From the NCBI RefSeq assembly GCF_045635475.1, contig NZ_JBJGXI010000028.1:1-64000 (forward strand): a DNA stretch of 64,000 nt, written 5' to 3'. A model generated the notes under the pieces. That model was not told the origin of the DNA, did not search any database, and saw nothing but the letters and a program-made list of their open reading frames with translations. The stretch comes from JBJGXI01 sp045635475. Lineage in GTDB: Bacteria; Bacillota; Bacilli; Bacillales; Amphibacillaceae. This document shows positions 17,124 through 25,431 of the stretch, piece by piece. Within the stretch, counting starts at the first letter, position 1, and every line of letters starts with the position of its first letter. The translations under genes and the position numbers were made by a program.

Positions 17124-17900
17124 ATGAGTAAAGTACTAGTTGCTTTTCTTGACGATGGTCACGGAGAAGAAACAGCAGGGAAACGGACTCCTTACATGAA
17201 AGCCTTAGGTCGTAGCATAAAGGAAAATGAGTTTAACAAACCGGTCGTTGCGTTACTTCAAACAGAATTAGAGCGATGTGGTGTTAACGTCGTTCTGGTA
17301 GCACCGGAAGATCGTGATACACCGCTCAAAACTCGTACTGATCGCGCAAACAAAACGAAAGCAGCATATGATAAAAAGTACGGAAAGAATCAAGTTGACT
17401 TTATTTATGTTTCGATTCATTTTAATGCTTATGATGGATCGTTTACTGGTGCGAATCCTAGTGGCATTAGCCTACACGTCTATCTAGGCAATAAAAAGTA
17501 TCGAAGTGGTGAGCTTGCAGGATCGATTGCCAAATACGTAAAGCAGGGAACAAAACAAGAATATCGCGGCGTGAAAGAAAATAATTTTCATGTGTTAAGA
17601 GAAACGAAAAATATTCCAGCTGTGTTATCAGAAAACGGCTTTATGGACAACCCAGCAGAAGCGAATCTGATGCTAAATAAAAAGTTCCAAAAAGAAGTAG
17701 CCGTCGAGCATGCCAAAGGGATTTGTGATTATTTCGGCATAGCTTATCAAGGTGGAACAAACGAAGATAATGCGGGCGACATCCACCGAATTTTCGTAGA
17801 TGAAAAACAAGTGATTGCCCTTCGTAACGATGATAGCGTGTTGCAGCAAGTCGAAAAATACTTAGCTAATGCTAAGGAAATTAAAATACAAAAGGTTTAG
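17124..17900 (+). CDS. N-acetylmuramoyl-L-alanine amidase (Amidase_3)
   Basis: ATG 17124 is chosen (258 aa) because GAGGAG abuts the earlier in-frame ATG but is 9 nt from this one. It cleaves the MurNAc-L-Ala bond of peptidoglycan using zinc. Ligands are His13 (DDGHGEE), Glu36 (ENEFN) and His99 (SIHFNA); catalytic Glu is about 170 (LSENGFMDN). After the catalytic domain (1-195), a linker leads to a short C-terminal domain (about 210-258: RIFVDEKQVIAL...EIKIQKV) resembling phage endolysin wall-binding tails. There is no signal peptide, as in endolysins or mother-cell lytic enzymes, yet no holin or phage gene is nearby. Confidence 0.88.
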   Translation: MSKVLVAFLDDGHGEETAGKRTPYMKALGRSIKENEFNKPVVALLQTELERCGVNVVLVAPEDRDTPLKTRTDRANKTKAAYDKKYGKNQVDFIYVSIHFNAYDGSFTGANPSGISLHVYLGNKKYRSGELAGSIAKYVKQGTKQEYRGVKENNFHVLRETKNIPAVLSENGFMDNPAEANLMLNKKFQKEVAVEHAKGICDYFGIAYQGGTNEDNAGDIHRIFVDEKQVIALRNDDSVLQQVEKYLANAKEIKIQKV

Positions 17901-17915
17901 ACTGATAAGTAACAT

Positions 17916-17966
17916 TGCCAGGCTTCTAATGTGGAAGCATATCCACGGATAGGGACCTGGCACTTT
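17916..17966 (+). terminator. Probable terminator of the amidase gene
   Basis: TGCCAGG (17916-17922) pairs with CCTGGCA (17956-17962), with smaller hairpins inside, followed by a moderately T-rich stretch. Confidence 0.5.
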
Positions 17967-17999
17967 CATTTATAAGTAACAACTATTCCAGTCTATACA

Positions 18000-18314
18000 A
18001 TGTTAAAATATTGGTATATTAGCATTTTCATTACAAATATAACACCAAACCAATTTAATGCAATTAATGATCACGTATTTAGTGTAGATTGTTCAGATCA
18101 AGTTAACAATACAGATGATACTTGGGGTTATGAATGTCCCGTTGAGATTACTGATCAAACAACATTGGAAAGTCAGAGCGGAAATAAATTGGATATTGAC
18201 AACTTTCGTAAAGGTAGCGTCGTAAAGGTAACCCTGGTTTCTACCACAGACCTTATTAATGATAGCAAACCATTTCGAGCAGAAAAAGTTATAAAAGCAA
18301 CTGAAAGTGAGTAG
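18000..18314 (+). CDS. Hypothetical protein, possibly truncated (DUF3221/YobA-like)
   Basis: 104 aa: an N-terminal stretch of low information, then VFSVDCSDQVNNTDDTWGYECPVEITD and a small beta-barrel-like region (GSVVKVTLVSTT, FRAEKVIKA). This resembles the small OB-like domain of Bacillus lipoproteins such as YobA, which normally carry a signal peptide. None is present and no convincing ribosome site precedes the ATG, so the 5' end may be lost or the gene inactive. The two Cys could form a disulfide if it were exported. Confidence 0.4.
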   Translation: MLKYWYISIFITNITPNQFNAINDHVFSVDCSDQVNNTDDTWGYECPVEITDQTTLESQSGNKLDIDNFRKGSVVKVTLVSTTDLINDSKPFRAEKVIKATESE

Positions 18315-18404
18315 CAGCGCGTTAGATCAGAGGCTAACAGTAGAGTTCAAGAATATGCTCTGTTACACTCATACTAAATCAAAATTCATATTGGAGTGAA
18401 CGCA

Positions 18405-19133
18405 ATGTTAGTCGGTCATATAAAAGAAATTGTTCGTCACCCGGTAAAATCTTTTCGAGGAGAAAGTATTCCTCAAACTAAAATAATGGATTATGGGCTA
18501 TATGGGGACCGTAGCCATGCTTATGTAGACGAATCAAAAAATGGAAATTTCTTAACGATCTCACAATTCCAAGATATGGTTCGATATCAAGCAAGGTTTG
18601 TGGGAGAAGAATCAATGGAAACCTATCCTAAAGTCGAGGTAATTACGCCTGAAGGTAAGACTTGTGATTGGGAAGATCCAGCATTAATTAAAGAGATGGA
18701 AACCAAATCGAAACGAACTATTTCTACTAAACAATACGCTCCCGCACATGTACCTATTGGACCAATTGCAGTAGAACATGTTTTACTTGCAACAGATGCT
18801 TCATTAGATAAGTTGACCGAGCTATGGGATAAAGACGACGTAGATTTGAGACGGTTTCGTCCTAACTTATTTATTTCATTAAAGGACAAGCAACCTTTTG
18901 TAGAAGAAGAATGGATGGGGCGACGGATAAGAATAGGAAATCAAGTAGAAATGGAATTTGTAGGACATTGTGTAAGATGCATGATTATCACTGTCGATCC
19001 TGAAAATGCCGAACGAGATTCGAGTTTACATAAAACGATTATAAAAGAAAATAACAATAATTTTGGTGTCTATGCTTCTGTGATAAAAACAGGAGACGTT
19101 CATGTAGATGATGAAGTTCATTTGCTTGATTGA
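18405..19133 (+). CDS. MOSC domain protein
   Basis: 242 aa from ATG 18405 (GGAG 8 nt upstream; the GTG at 18396 overlaps that site). An N-terminal MOSC_N-like beta-barrel (GHIKEIVRHPVKSFRGESI, YGDRSHAYVDE) is followed by the MOSC sulfur-carrier domain (RRFRPNLFISL, RIRIGNQVEMEFVGHCVRCM). Cys in GHCVRCM are candidates for persulfide/sulfur transfer, as in YcbX/YiiM-type enzymes reducing N-hydroxylated compounds with molybdenum cofactor. Whether this copy binds Moco is not shown. Confidence 0.85.
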   Translation: MLVGHIKEIVRHPVKSFRGESIPQTKIMDYGLYGDRSHAYVDESKNGNFLTISQFQDMVRYQARFVGEESMETYPKVEVITPEGKTCDWEDPALIKEMETKSKRTISTKQYAPAHVPIGPIAVEHVLLATDASLDKLTELWDKDDVDLRRFRPNLFISLKDKQPFVEEEWMGRRIRIGNQVEMEFVGHCVRCMIITVDPENAERDSSLHKTIIKENNNNFGVYASVIKTGDVHVDDEVHLLD

Positions 19134-19252
19134 GTTTTTTTATAATTTTTAGACGTTTCTTCCAAAACACAAATTTCCAAGCATCAATGTTGTCATATAT
19201 ACATATTTTTCAACCTTCAGGTTAAAATCATCTTACTAAAATTGTTTATATA

Positions 19253-19290
19253 TAAGACGCTCAGATTTTTTAAAAATCTGAGCGTCTTTA
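19253..19290. terminator. Strong bidirectional terminator
   Basis: A 17-bp perfect stem (19254-19270/19272-19288) with AT-rich inner part. It closes the MOSC gene on the plus strand and could stop glpD transcripts from the other side. The gap 19134-19377 holds nothing else I can identify. Confidence 0.8.
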
Positions 19291-19377
19291 TCAAATGCAG
19301 TGTTAATCAATTTAATAATCGTCTTGATATTCGCTATCTAAATACTATTTGCAACTCAAAGCTGACCTACTTAAACA

Positions 19378-21033
19378 TCATTCCTCAACAGGATGTGTCG
19401 CTTCAAATAATAGTTGATCTAACTCCTCTGTATACTCTTGTACTTGTTCATCTGTCCAGCCAAATACGTTGGCCATGTAGCGAATGACTGGTGTTTTATG
19501 CGCATGAACCCAGTCAATCGCAAAGAACATTGCTCCTGTTCGTCGAATGAAAAAGTCTACCGGTTTATAAGTTAGCTCATACTCGATCGCATACTGCAAT
19601 CGCGCATAGACAAGTAAATCGAGCCCTGCATCTTTTGCGGTTGTTTCACCAGTCCTATAAATGGTTAGCAGTTTGTCGATATTGGATCCGTAAGTTTGGA
19701 CGAGTTGTTTTGCATTTTCTAAGGATATTCCGATTTGTACAGCTTCCTCTACTTTATCATTGCTAAATTGCACAAAACCTTTTGATCCCCCAACGTCTCC
19801 ACCAGATAGTGGCATATGCTTCGTATCAGCATCAGAATAAATAATACCCTCTTCTTTAAGCTTACTAGTGACCGTATTCACAACACTTTCAGCCATTTTT
19901 CTGTAACCAGTTAATTTGCCACCTGCAATCGAAATTAGGTTCGAATCTGAAATGAAAATCTCATCCTTACGTGAAATCTCTGATGGATCCTTGCCTTCTT
20001 CATGAATTAACGGTCGTAACCCTGCCCAGCTAGACTCAACATCAGCAGCAGAAATGTTTACATCTGGGAACATAAAATCAATCGCGCTAAGCACATAGTC
20101 TCTATCCGCCGTTGTCATCGTTGGATGAGCAATATCTCCTGTATAAACAGTGTCCGTTGTACCGACATACGTTTTTCCATCTCGGGGAATCGCAAATACC
20201 ATTCGTCCATCTGGCGTATCAAAATAAATCGCCTGTTGCAGCGGAAATCTTTCACCGTCAAAGACGAGGTGAATCCCTTTCGTTAATTGCAGCGTTTTTC
20301 CTTTTTTAGAATTGTCTTTTTCTCTTATTGTATCCACCCATGGTCCAGCTGCATTGACGATTGTTTTGGCATAAATATCATGCTGCGTACCATCAATTTG
20401 ATCCTCTACTTTAACACCAATCACTTTACCATCAGCGTAGAGTAAATCAATTACCTTCGTATAGTTAAGCGCTTGTGCACCTTTTTCAACTGCTTTTTTT
20501 ATGACTTCAATCGTTAAGCGCGCATCATCTGTTTTATACTCAACATAGTAGCCCGCCCCTTTGATTCCCTCTTTCTTGAGTAACGGCTCTCGTTTCAGCG
20601 CCTCATCAACACCGAACATTTTCCTTCGTTCACTCTTTTTCACTCCAGCCAGAAAATCGTAAACTCTTAGCCCAACGTTAGTCGTGAACGGGCCAAATGT
20701 TCCACCCTGATAAAACGGAAGTAACATCCATTCCGGAGTTGTGACATGTGGGGCATTTTCATAAACAATCGCTCGCTCTTTGCCTACCTCTGCGACTACG
20801 CCAATTTCGAATTGTTTCAAATAACGAAGGCCGCCATGCACTAATTTGGTTGACCGGCTTGATGTTCCAGCGGCAAAATCTTGCATTTCAACAACAGCTA
20901 CATTCAGTCCCCTAGCTACCGCATCAAGCGCAATACCTGCACCAGTTATGCCTCCCCCGATTACGAGAACATCATTTGAAGTGTTTTTTATTTTTGTAAA
21001 TGTATCATTTCGCTTTAAACTAGAAAATAACAT
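19378..21033 (-). CDS. glpD: Aerobic glycerol-3-phosphate dehydrogenase
   Basis: 551 aa, full length for GlpD (B. subtilis about 555). It oxidises sn-glycerol-3-phosphate to dihydroxyacetone phosphate and passes electrons to quinone at the membrane. The FAD-binding motif is VIGGGITGAGIALDAVARG, followed by RSTKLVHGGLRYL, TIVNAAGPWVDTI, YVGTTDTVYTGD and SIAGGKLTGYRKMAE. GAGGAG precedes the ATG. It has its own leader with a GlpP-type conditional terminator (21081-21146) and a TATAAT at 21167-21172. It is the last gene of the glycerol cluster. Confidence 0.97.
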   Translation of the reverse strand: MLFSSLKRNDTFTKIKNTSNDVLVIGGGITGAGIALDAVARGLNVAVVEMQDFAAGTSSRSTKLVHGGLRYLKQFEIGVVAEVGKERAIVYENAPHVTTPEWMLLPFYQGGTFGPFTTNVGLRVYDFLAGVKKSERRKMFGVDEALKREPLLKKEGIKGAGYYVEYKTDDARLTIEVIKKAVEKGAQALNYTKVIDLLYADGKVIGVKVEDQIDGTQHDIYAKTIVNAAGPWVDTIREKDNSKKGKTLQLTKGIHLVFDGERFPLQQAIYFDTPDGRMVFAIPRDGKTYVGTTDTVYTGDIAHPTMTTADRDYVLSAIDFMFPDVNISAADVESSWAGLRPLIHEEGKDPSEISRKDEIFISDSNLISIAGGKLTGYRKMAESVVNTVTSKLKEEGIIYSDADTKHMPLSGGDVGGSKGFVQFSNDKVEEAVQIGISLENAKQLVQTYGSNIDKLLTIYRTGETTAKDAGLDLLVYARLQYAIEYELTYKPVDFFIRRTGAMFFAIDWVHAHKTPVIRYMANVFGWTDEQVQEYTEELDQLLFEATHPVEE

Positions 21034-21080
21034 CCCTACTCGCTCCTCTATATATATCGATTCAACTTAGACGGAAGTAC

Positions 21081-21146
21081 AAAAAAAGACCACAAATCTA
21101 CTTAAGCATAGGCTTAAGTCATTTGCGGTCTCTCGAATTCTCCGTC
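21081..21146 (-). promoter_or_regulatory. GlpP-type antitermination leader of glpD
   Basis: On the minus strand the sequence GGACGGAGA...GAGAGACC (about 21126-21146) runs into a long hairpin: AGACCGCAAAT/ATTTGTGGTCT outer and ACTTAAGC/GCTTAAGT inner arms, then T7 (21081-21087). This is a textbook intrinsic terminator in an mRNA leader, with a purine-rich GGAGA-GAGA target like that bound by GlpP-glycerol-3-phosphate in B. subtilis glpD. GlpP binding would let transcription continue into glpD. Confidence 0.8.
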
Positions 21147-21189
21147 CTAGCTATTAACTTGTGATTATTATAACACATTTCTAACTAAA

Positions 21190-22680
21190 TTACTTAAAAA
21201 CTCGCGTTGCTTCGACTGCTTTTTTCCAACCTGCATACAATTTCTCACGGTCGTTTTCAGCCATTTTAGGCTTAAACGTTTCTTGAACCTTCCACTGTTT
21301 GGCAATCTGCTCGGTGCTTTCCCAGAACCCAACGGCCAATCCAGCCAAATAAGCGGCTCCTAATGCTGTTGTTTCCTTAATGACAGGTAAATCAACCGTA
21401 TCTCCGATCATATCGCTTTGGAATTGGACGAGAAAATTGTTGTTTGTTGCACCACCATCAACCCGCAGCGTTTTCAAATCTAGACCAGAATCGGTAATCA
21501 TTGCTTCTAATACATCTCTCGTTTGATAAGCGAGCGACTCTAGTGTAGCTCGAATAAAGTGTTCCTTAGTCGTGCCGCGGGTAATCCCAAACATCGCACC
21601 ACGTGCATCACTGTCCCAGTACGGTGTCCCAAGGCCGACAAAGGCAGGTACCATATACATACCTTCCGTAGAAGCTACTCTGTTTGCATATCTCTCCGTT
21701 TCAGATGCATCTTTAATCATGCGTAAGCCATCACGAAGCCATTGCAGTGCGGAGCCGGCAACGAAAATACTACCTTCAAGTGCATATTCAACCTTGCCAT
21801 CAATTCCCCATGCAATCGTCGTTAAGAGCCCATGATCCGATGTTACAGCCTTACCCGTATTCATCAGCATAAAGCAACCAGTGCCATACGTATTTTTCGC
21901 CATCCCTTTTTCAAAGCATGCCTGACCAAACAGCGCAGCTTGCTGATCACCGGCAATACCAGCGATTGGAATTTGTTGACCGAAGAAGTGATAGTCGACT
22001 GTTTTTGCATACACTTCTGAAGAAGGACGAACTTCTGGAAGCATGCTTTTCGGCACCGTTAAAATATCTAACAGTTCATCATCCCATTTTAATTCATGAA
22101 TGTTATACATTAGCGTACGGGATGCATTGGAATAGTCTGTCACATGTGTCTTTTTACCTGATAATTTATAGACGAGCCATGCATCAATCGTTCCAAATAA
22201 CAGATCACCATTTTCCGCTTGCTCACGCGCACCTTCGACATTGTCCAAGATCCACTTTACTTTTGTACCACTAAAATATGGATCAATCAAAAGCCCAGTT
22301 TTTTGCCTGAATAGCTCGTTATGGCCTTGCTCGCGTAGCCCTTTACAAATCTCTTCTGTTTGACGAGATTGCCAGACGATTGCTTTGTAAATTGGCTTAC
22401 CTGTATGCTTGTTCCAAACTACTGCTGTTTCCCGTTGATTGGTAATGCCAATTCCGGCAATCTGGTAGGCTTCAATGTCGGATTTGCGCAGCACCTCAGC
22501 AATACACGCTAAAACAGATGTCCATATTTCATTTGCATCATGTTCCACCCATCCTGGCTTTTGAAAAAACTGCTCAAATTCATGGTGCGCCGTCTCGACA
22601 ATCTCACCATTTTCATTAAAAATAATCGCACGAGAACTCGTTGTTCCCTGATCAATAGAAAGAATAAATGTTTCGCTCAC
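21190..22680 (-). CDS. glpK: Glycerol kinase
   Basis: GTG start at 22680 (GGGGAG 5 nt upstream) gives 496 aa, exactly the family norm; the longer frame from 22731 adds a low-quality tail. It phosphorylates glycerol with ATP. Motifs: ILSIDQGTTSSRAI (phosphate loop), WVEHDANEIW, ITNQRET, YSNASRTLMYNI, GIAGDQQAALFGQACF and RVDGGATNNNFLVQFQSD. A His-PTS phosphorylation region as in Firmicute GlpK is likely at VDYHFFGQQ. It follows the membrane esterase gene, but an intrinsic terminator (22702-22745) stands directly before its ribosome site. Confidence 0.97.
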   Translation of the reverse strand: MSETFILSIDQGTTSSRAIIFNENGEIVETAHHEFEQFFQKPGWVEHDANEIWTSVLACIAEVLRKSDIEAYQIAGIGITNQRETAVVWNKHTGKPIYKAIVWQSRQTEEICKGLREQGHNELFRQKTGLLIDPYFSGTKVKWILDNVEGAREQAENGDLLFGTIDAWLVYKLSGKKTHVTDYSNASRTLMYNIHELKWDDELLDILTVPKSMLPEVRPSSEVYAKTVDYHFFGQQIPIAGIAGDQQAALFGQACFEKGMAKNTYGTGCFMLMNTGKAVTSDHGLLTTIAWGIDGKVEYALEGSIFVAGSALQWLRDGLRMIKDASETERYANRVASTEGMYMVPAFVGLGTPYWDSDARGAMFGITRGTTKEHFIRATLESLAYQTRDVLEAMITDSGLDLKTLRVDGGATNNNFLVQFQSDMIGDTVDLPVIKETTALGAAYLAGLAVGFWESTEQIAKQWKVQETFKPKMAENDREKLYAGWKKAVEATRVFK

Positions 22681-22701
22681 TTTTGCTCCCCATCCTCTTA
22701 T

Positions 22702-22745
22702 AAAAAAATTAACACATGCTGCAGATAGCACAGCATGTGTTTTTT
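22702..22745 (-). terminator. Intrinsic terminator between esterase and glpK
   Basis: AACACATGCTG (22711-22721) pairs with CAGCATGTGTT (22731-22741) and T7 follows on the minus strand (22702-22708). I see no promoter between it and the glpK start, so glpK expression must come from readthrough or a promoter inside the upstream gene. Confidence 0.75.
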
Positions 22746-22749
22746 AAAA

Positions 22750-24516
22750 TTACATATGCATAACTTGACCTGCAACAATATACCAAGTGATTAAGATTGC
22801 ATTTACGAATGCTCCCGCCCAAATCGTTCCTGTTTTGCGGAACAGATACGTGGACACTAGTGCCGCAATAAAGTTAACAACGACAAATTGGAAAGCAATA
22901 ATCGTAATCAATGCTTTATCCCATAATAACGCACCACTGCCAAACAATACACTATATTGAATCACAAGCAACACGATAATTCCAAGTGCATTGATTAGGA
23001 AGTTCGCTCCAAACCACTTGAATGCAGTCTTCGTTTCTGTACTTGACTCTTTCATACGAAGTTGACCATGTAAAACGATGCCATTGACAATAAAGAACAA
23101 TAGGAATGGAAGCACATACGTTAATACAAGGTAAAACTGTGATGCATTGATTGCTTTAAATGCCATTACCCATATACGGAAATCGACATTAAATAATCCA
23201 CCAACCGCAACCGTTACAGCGTACATCACACCTACGGAGGCAAGTGCAAGTAAGATAGTTCTACCGATTACTTTAAGATCAAATGTTACTCCGTAATTAG
23301 CAATAGTTGCGCCATTTTTCTTGTTCGTATAGTGGAATATAACTAAAAGCACTGCTGCGATTACCGCATTTAGAACTGCCCACACCGCGAGTCCTGTCGT
23401 TATATTCTGACGAAGGAATGATCCTGCTGGGAACCATGCCTGGCCCCATTCCTGGAATTTGATAAATGTAGCAGCTGGAATTGCTGTTGCAACTAAACTA
23501 CTAACAATCCACACCCATTTATTCGATACCGCTTTTGATTCCGGTAATTCTCTTACAACACTTGAAAAGTAATTTGTACTTAATAAATTACCCAATACAG
23601 CAATTAATAACATAATTGCACCAATGAAACCGACAAATGTGGCAATTTCTTTTGTTTTCCATGACTGTTGATCTGCGTCAATTGGATTCGGTGCTGGAAT
23701 TGCATCATTTAAGAAATCAACAACTGTTCCGATTGATTCTGTTGACCAGTGTGTGCCTGGATGAATTACAGGCGGAGAAAAGTACACACGCGCTGATTGT
23801 TCCTCAAAGGAACCATATAACTTCCCTTCTTCTACAGGCTCATCTGTACCAAATACTTTCATCATTTTTTCTGATTCATTTGCATTAACTGCTTTCTCTA
23901 CTCCCCACATAAGTGGAGCAAATTCATCATATTTACTGAAGACGATACCATAGTTAAAAGGTGTTTCCGCTGTTACTTCACCAGAACCGTAAGTCTCTGT
24001 GGATGATGAAACCTGAATGACGGTGTTAACTAAATCTGGATTGTCCGTAGCTGCCTTCAGGACAGACCAACCACCCATAGAGTGACCTTCAACCGCAACT
24101 TGGTCGTCATCAATAAACGGTAAATTATGAATATAGTTTAACCCTGATGTGACACCGCGGCTTAAATCAGCTGGGAATTGTTCCGAATATCCGTGGCCAG
24201 TCATGTCCATAGAAAGTACAACGTAGCCACGCTTTGCAAATTCAATACTAAACGGCTCTTGTACTTCTCTAGAGTTAATATAGCCGTGCATCGAAACAAC
24301 TGCTGGATGTTGTTCTTCTAAATTCATATCACTCGGCATGTACATTAAAGCACTGTGCACAATCCCATTATCCCCAACAAAGCGGATATCCTTAACTTCT
24401 ACATCTCCACCACTAGTTTGCACATTGTGTGCAATGATACTACTAATTAAAATAACGACTAAAGAAACAATAATTGCTAACGGTCTAGAAAAAAAGCGTT
24501 TGTTATTGCTACTCAT
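22750..24516 (-). CDS. Membrane-bound alpha/beta hydrolase with eight-helix C-terminal domain
   Basis: 588 aa from ATG 24516 (GGGGG 8 nt upstream). An N-terminal helix (about 10-27) leads to an alpha/beta hydrolase domain (about 35-285): oxyanion VVSMHGYINS, nucleophile Ser in VEGHSMGGWS, probable Asp in FSKYDEFAP and His in HPGTHWST. About eight membrane helices follow (about 290-588). The topology puts the hydrolase outside the cell. The gene sits between glpP and glpK, where B. subtilis has glpF, and is expressed from a cre-controlled promoter through a GlpP-like leader. A role in releasing glycerol from extracellular esters, or in glycerol entry, is inferred from this context; the fold alone does not prove it. 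Confidence 0.82.
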   Translation of the reverse strand: MSSNNKRFFSRPLAIIVSLVVILISSIIAHNVQTSGGDVEVKDIRFVGDNGIVHSALMYMPSDMNLEEQHPAVVSMHGYINSREVQEPFSIEFAKRGYVVLSMDMTGHGYSEQFPADLSRGVTSGLNYIHNLPFIDDDQVAVEGHSMGGWSVLKAATDNPDLVNTVIQVSSSTETYGSGEVTAETPFNYGIVFSKYDEFAPLMWGVEKAVNANESEKMMKVFGTDEPVEEGKLYGSFEEQSARVYFSPPVIHPGTHWSTESIGTVVDFLNDAIPAPNPIDADQQSWKTKEIATFVGFIGAIMLLIAVLGNLLSTNYFSSVVRELPESKAVSNKWVWIVSSLVATAIPAATFIKFQEWGQAWFPAGSFLRQNITTGLAVWAVLNAVIAAVLLVIFHYTNKKNGATIANYGVTFDLKVIGRTILLALASVGVMYAVTVAVGGLFNVDFRIWVMAFKAINASQFYLVLTYVLPFLLFFIVNGIVLHGQLRMKESSTETKTAFKWFGANFLINALGIIVLLVIQYSVLFGSGALLWDKALITIIAFQFVVVNFIAALVSTYLFRKTGTIWAGAFVNAILITWYIVAGQVMHM

Positions 24517-24588
24517 TTTCATTTCCCCCTTTGTTATTCCTGCTCGGAAACAAGTTAGACCCCGTGATCCACTTAAATTAACCCACAG

Positions 24589-24658
24589 AAAAAGACCTCA
24601 CTAATAAATCACACTTTCCCCAAAGTAGATTCATAGTGAAGGTCTCCAATCTCCCATC
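24589..24658 (-). promoter_or_regulatory. GlpP-type antitermination leader of the membrane hydrolase
   Basis: GATGGGAGATTGGAGACC (minus strand, about 24641-24658) is followed by a hairpin with outer arms AGACCTTCACTA/TAGTGAGGTCT (one bulge), inner arms AATC-ACTTT/AAAGT-GATT, and T5 (24589-24593). The GGAGA-GAGACC entry to the stem is shared with the glpD leader. It predicts induction by glycerol-3-phosphate through GlpP. Confidence 0.72.
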
Positions 24659-24682
24659 ACGTGCTTTAACTTGTTATTTTAT

Positions 24683-24711
24683 AATTTAAACCTTTTTGTA
24701 AGCGTTGTCAA
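24683..24711 (-). promoter_or_regulatory. Promoter with overlapping perfect cre site
   Basis: On the minus strand TTGACA (24706-24711), 17-bp spacer, TAAATT (24683-24688). TGACAACGCTTACA (24697-24710) matches TGWNANCGNTNWCA fully and covers the -35 box, so CcpA would repress this promoter in glucose. Confidence 0.8.
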
Positions 24712-24762
24712 TACTTTTCGTACAATTAAATTTTGAAAGTAAGCACAATTGCTAATCCAACA

Positions 24763-25302
24763 TTAGAGTTCCCACAATTCCGCTCTCGATGTGGTGATCG
24801 CTACGGCACCACCATCTAATGCTTGTTGGACATCTTCCTTCGTTTTAATTAATCCACCAGCAATTACCGGCAGGCTTGTTGTTTCAGCAACCTCTTGGAT
24901 AACAGCTGGAACGACACCTGGCAACACCTCAATATAATCCGGCCTTACCTTATTAATCATTTTAAGATTATGATTTAAAGCATGGCTATCCAAAGCGAAT
25001 AACCGCTGAATCGCGATGATTTTATTCTTTTTGGCGATTGAAATTGCTGCTCCTCGTGTACTAATGATTCCATCCACATGGACGTTGCGAATTAAAAATT
25101 CAACACCATACTCGTCTGCTTTTAATCCTTGAATTAAATCCGCATGCACGAGTACTTTTTTATTTGCACGTTTCGCGTAGGCTACTAAATCTCCTATTTG
25201 TGATAACCTTGACTCTAAAAACACAATGTATTCGTGTTCACTTTTTAAAAGCTTTTCAAAATTTTTCATATTTTTAACTGCAGGTAATATTCCGTTAAGC
25301 AT
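24763..25302 (-). CDS. glpP: Glycerol uptake operon antiterminator
   Basis: 179 aa, single GlpP domain (TIM-barrel-like fold). Landmarks: MLNGILPAVKNMKNFEKLL, IVFLESRLSQIGDLV, KVLVHADLIQGL, DGIISTRGAAI, IQRLFALDSHALNH, RPDYIEVLPGVVP and VIAGGLIKTKEDV. With bound glycerol-3-phosphate it binds leader RNA of glp genes and prevents termination. Two candidate leaders lie downstream in this window (24589-24658 and 21081-21146). It is the first gene of the glycerol cluster. Confidence 0.95.
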   Translation of the reverse strand: MLNGILPAVKNMKNFEKLLKSEHEYIVFLESRLSQIGDLVAYAKRANKKVLVHADLIQGLKADEYGVEFLIRNVHVDGIISTRGAAISIAKKNKIIAIQRLFALDSHALNHNLKMINKVRPDYIEVLPGVVPAVIQEVAETTSLPVIAGGLIKTKEDVQQALDGGAVAITTSRAELWEL

Positions 25303-25370
25303 CCAGATCGACCTCTCTTATTGTTACACCTACTATACCAACATTTGCAGAAGGAAAACAATGATATAGA

Positions 25371-25419
25371 AAACATGCCATGTACTAACTGCGTTTTTTA
25401 CGACAGTTAGTACATGGCA
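25371..25419 (-). terminator. Terminator of the GntR-ABC operon
   Basis: TGCCATGTACTAACTG (25376-25391) pairs over 16 bp with 25404-25419; a T-rich tail follows on the minus strand. Confidence 0.75.
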
Positions 25420-25431
25420 CGTTGATTCCAT

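Noticed and set aside
17124..17900. Prophage remnant
   Set aside because: No integrase, structural, holin or att-like sequences around the amidase gene.
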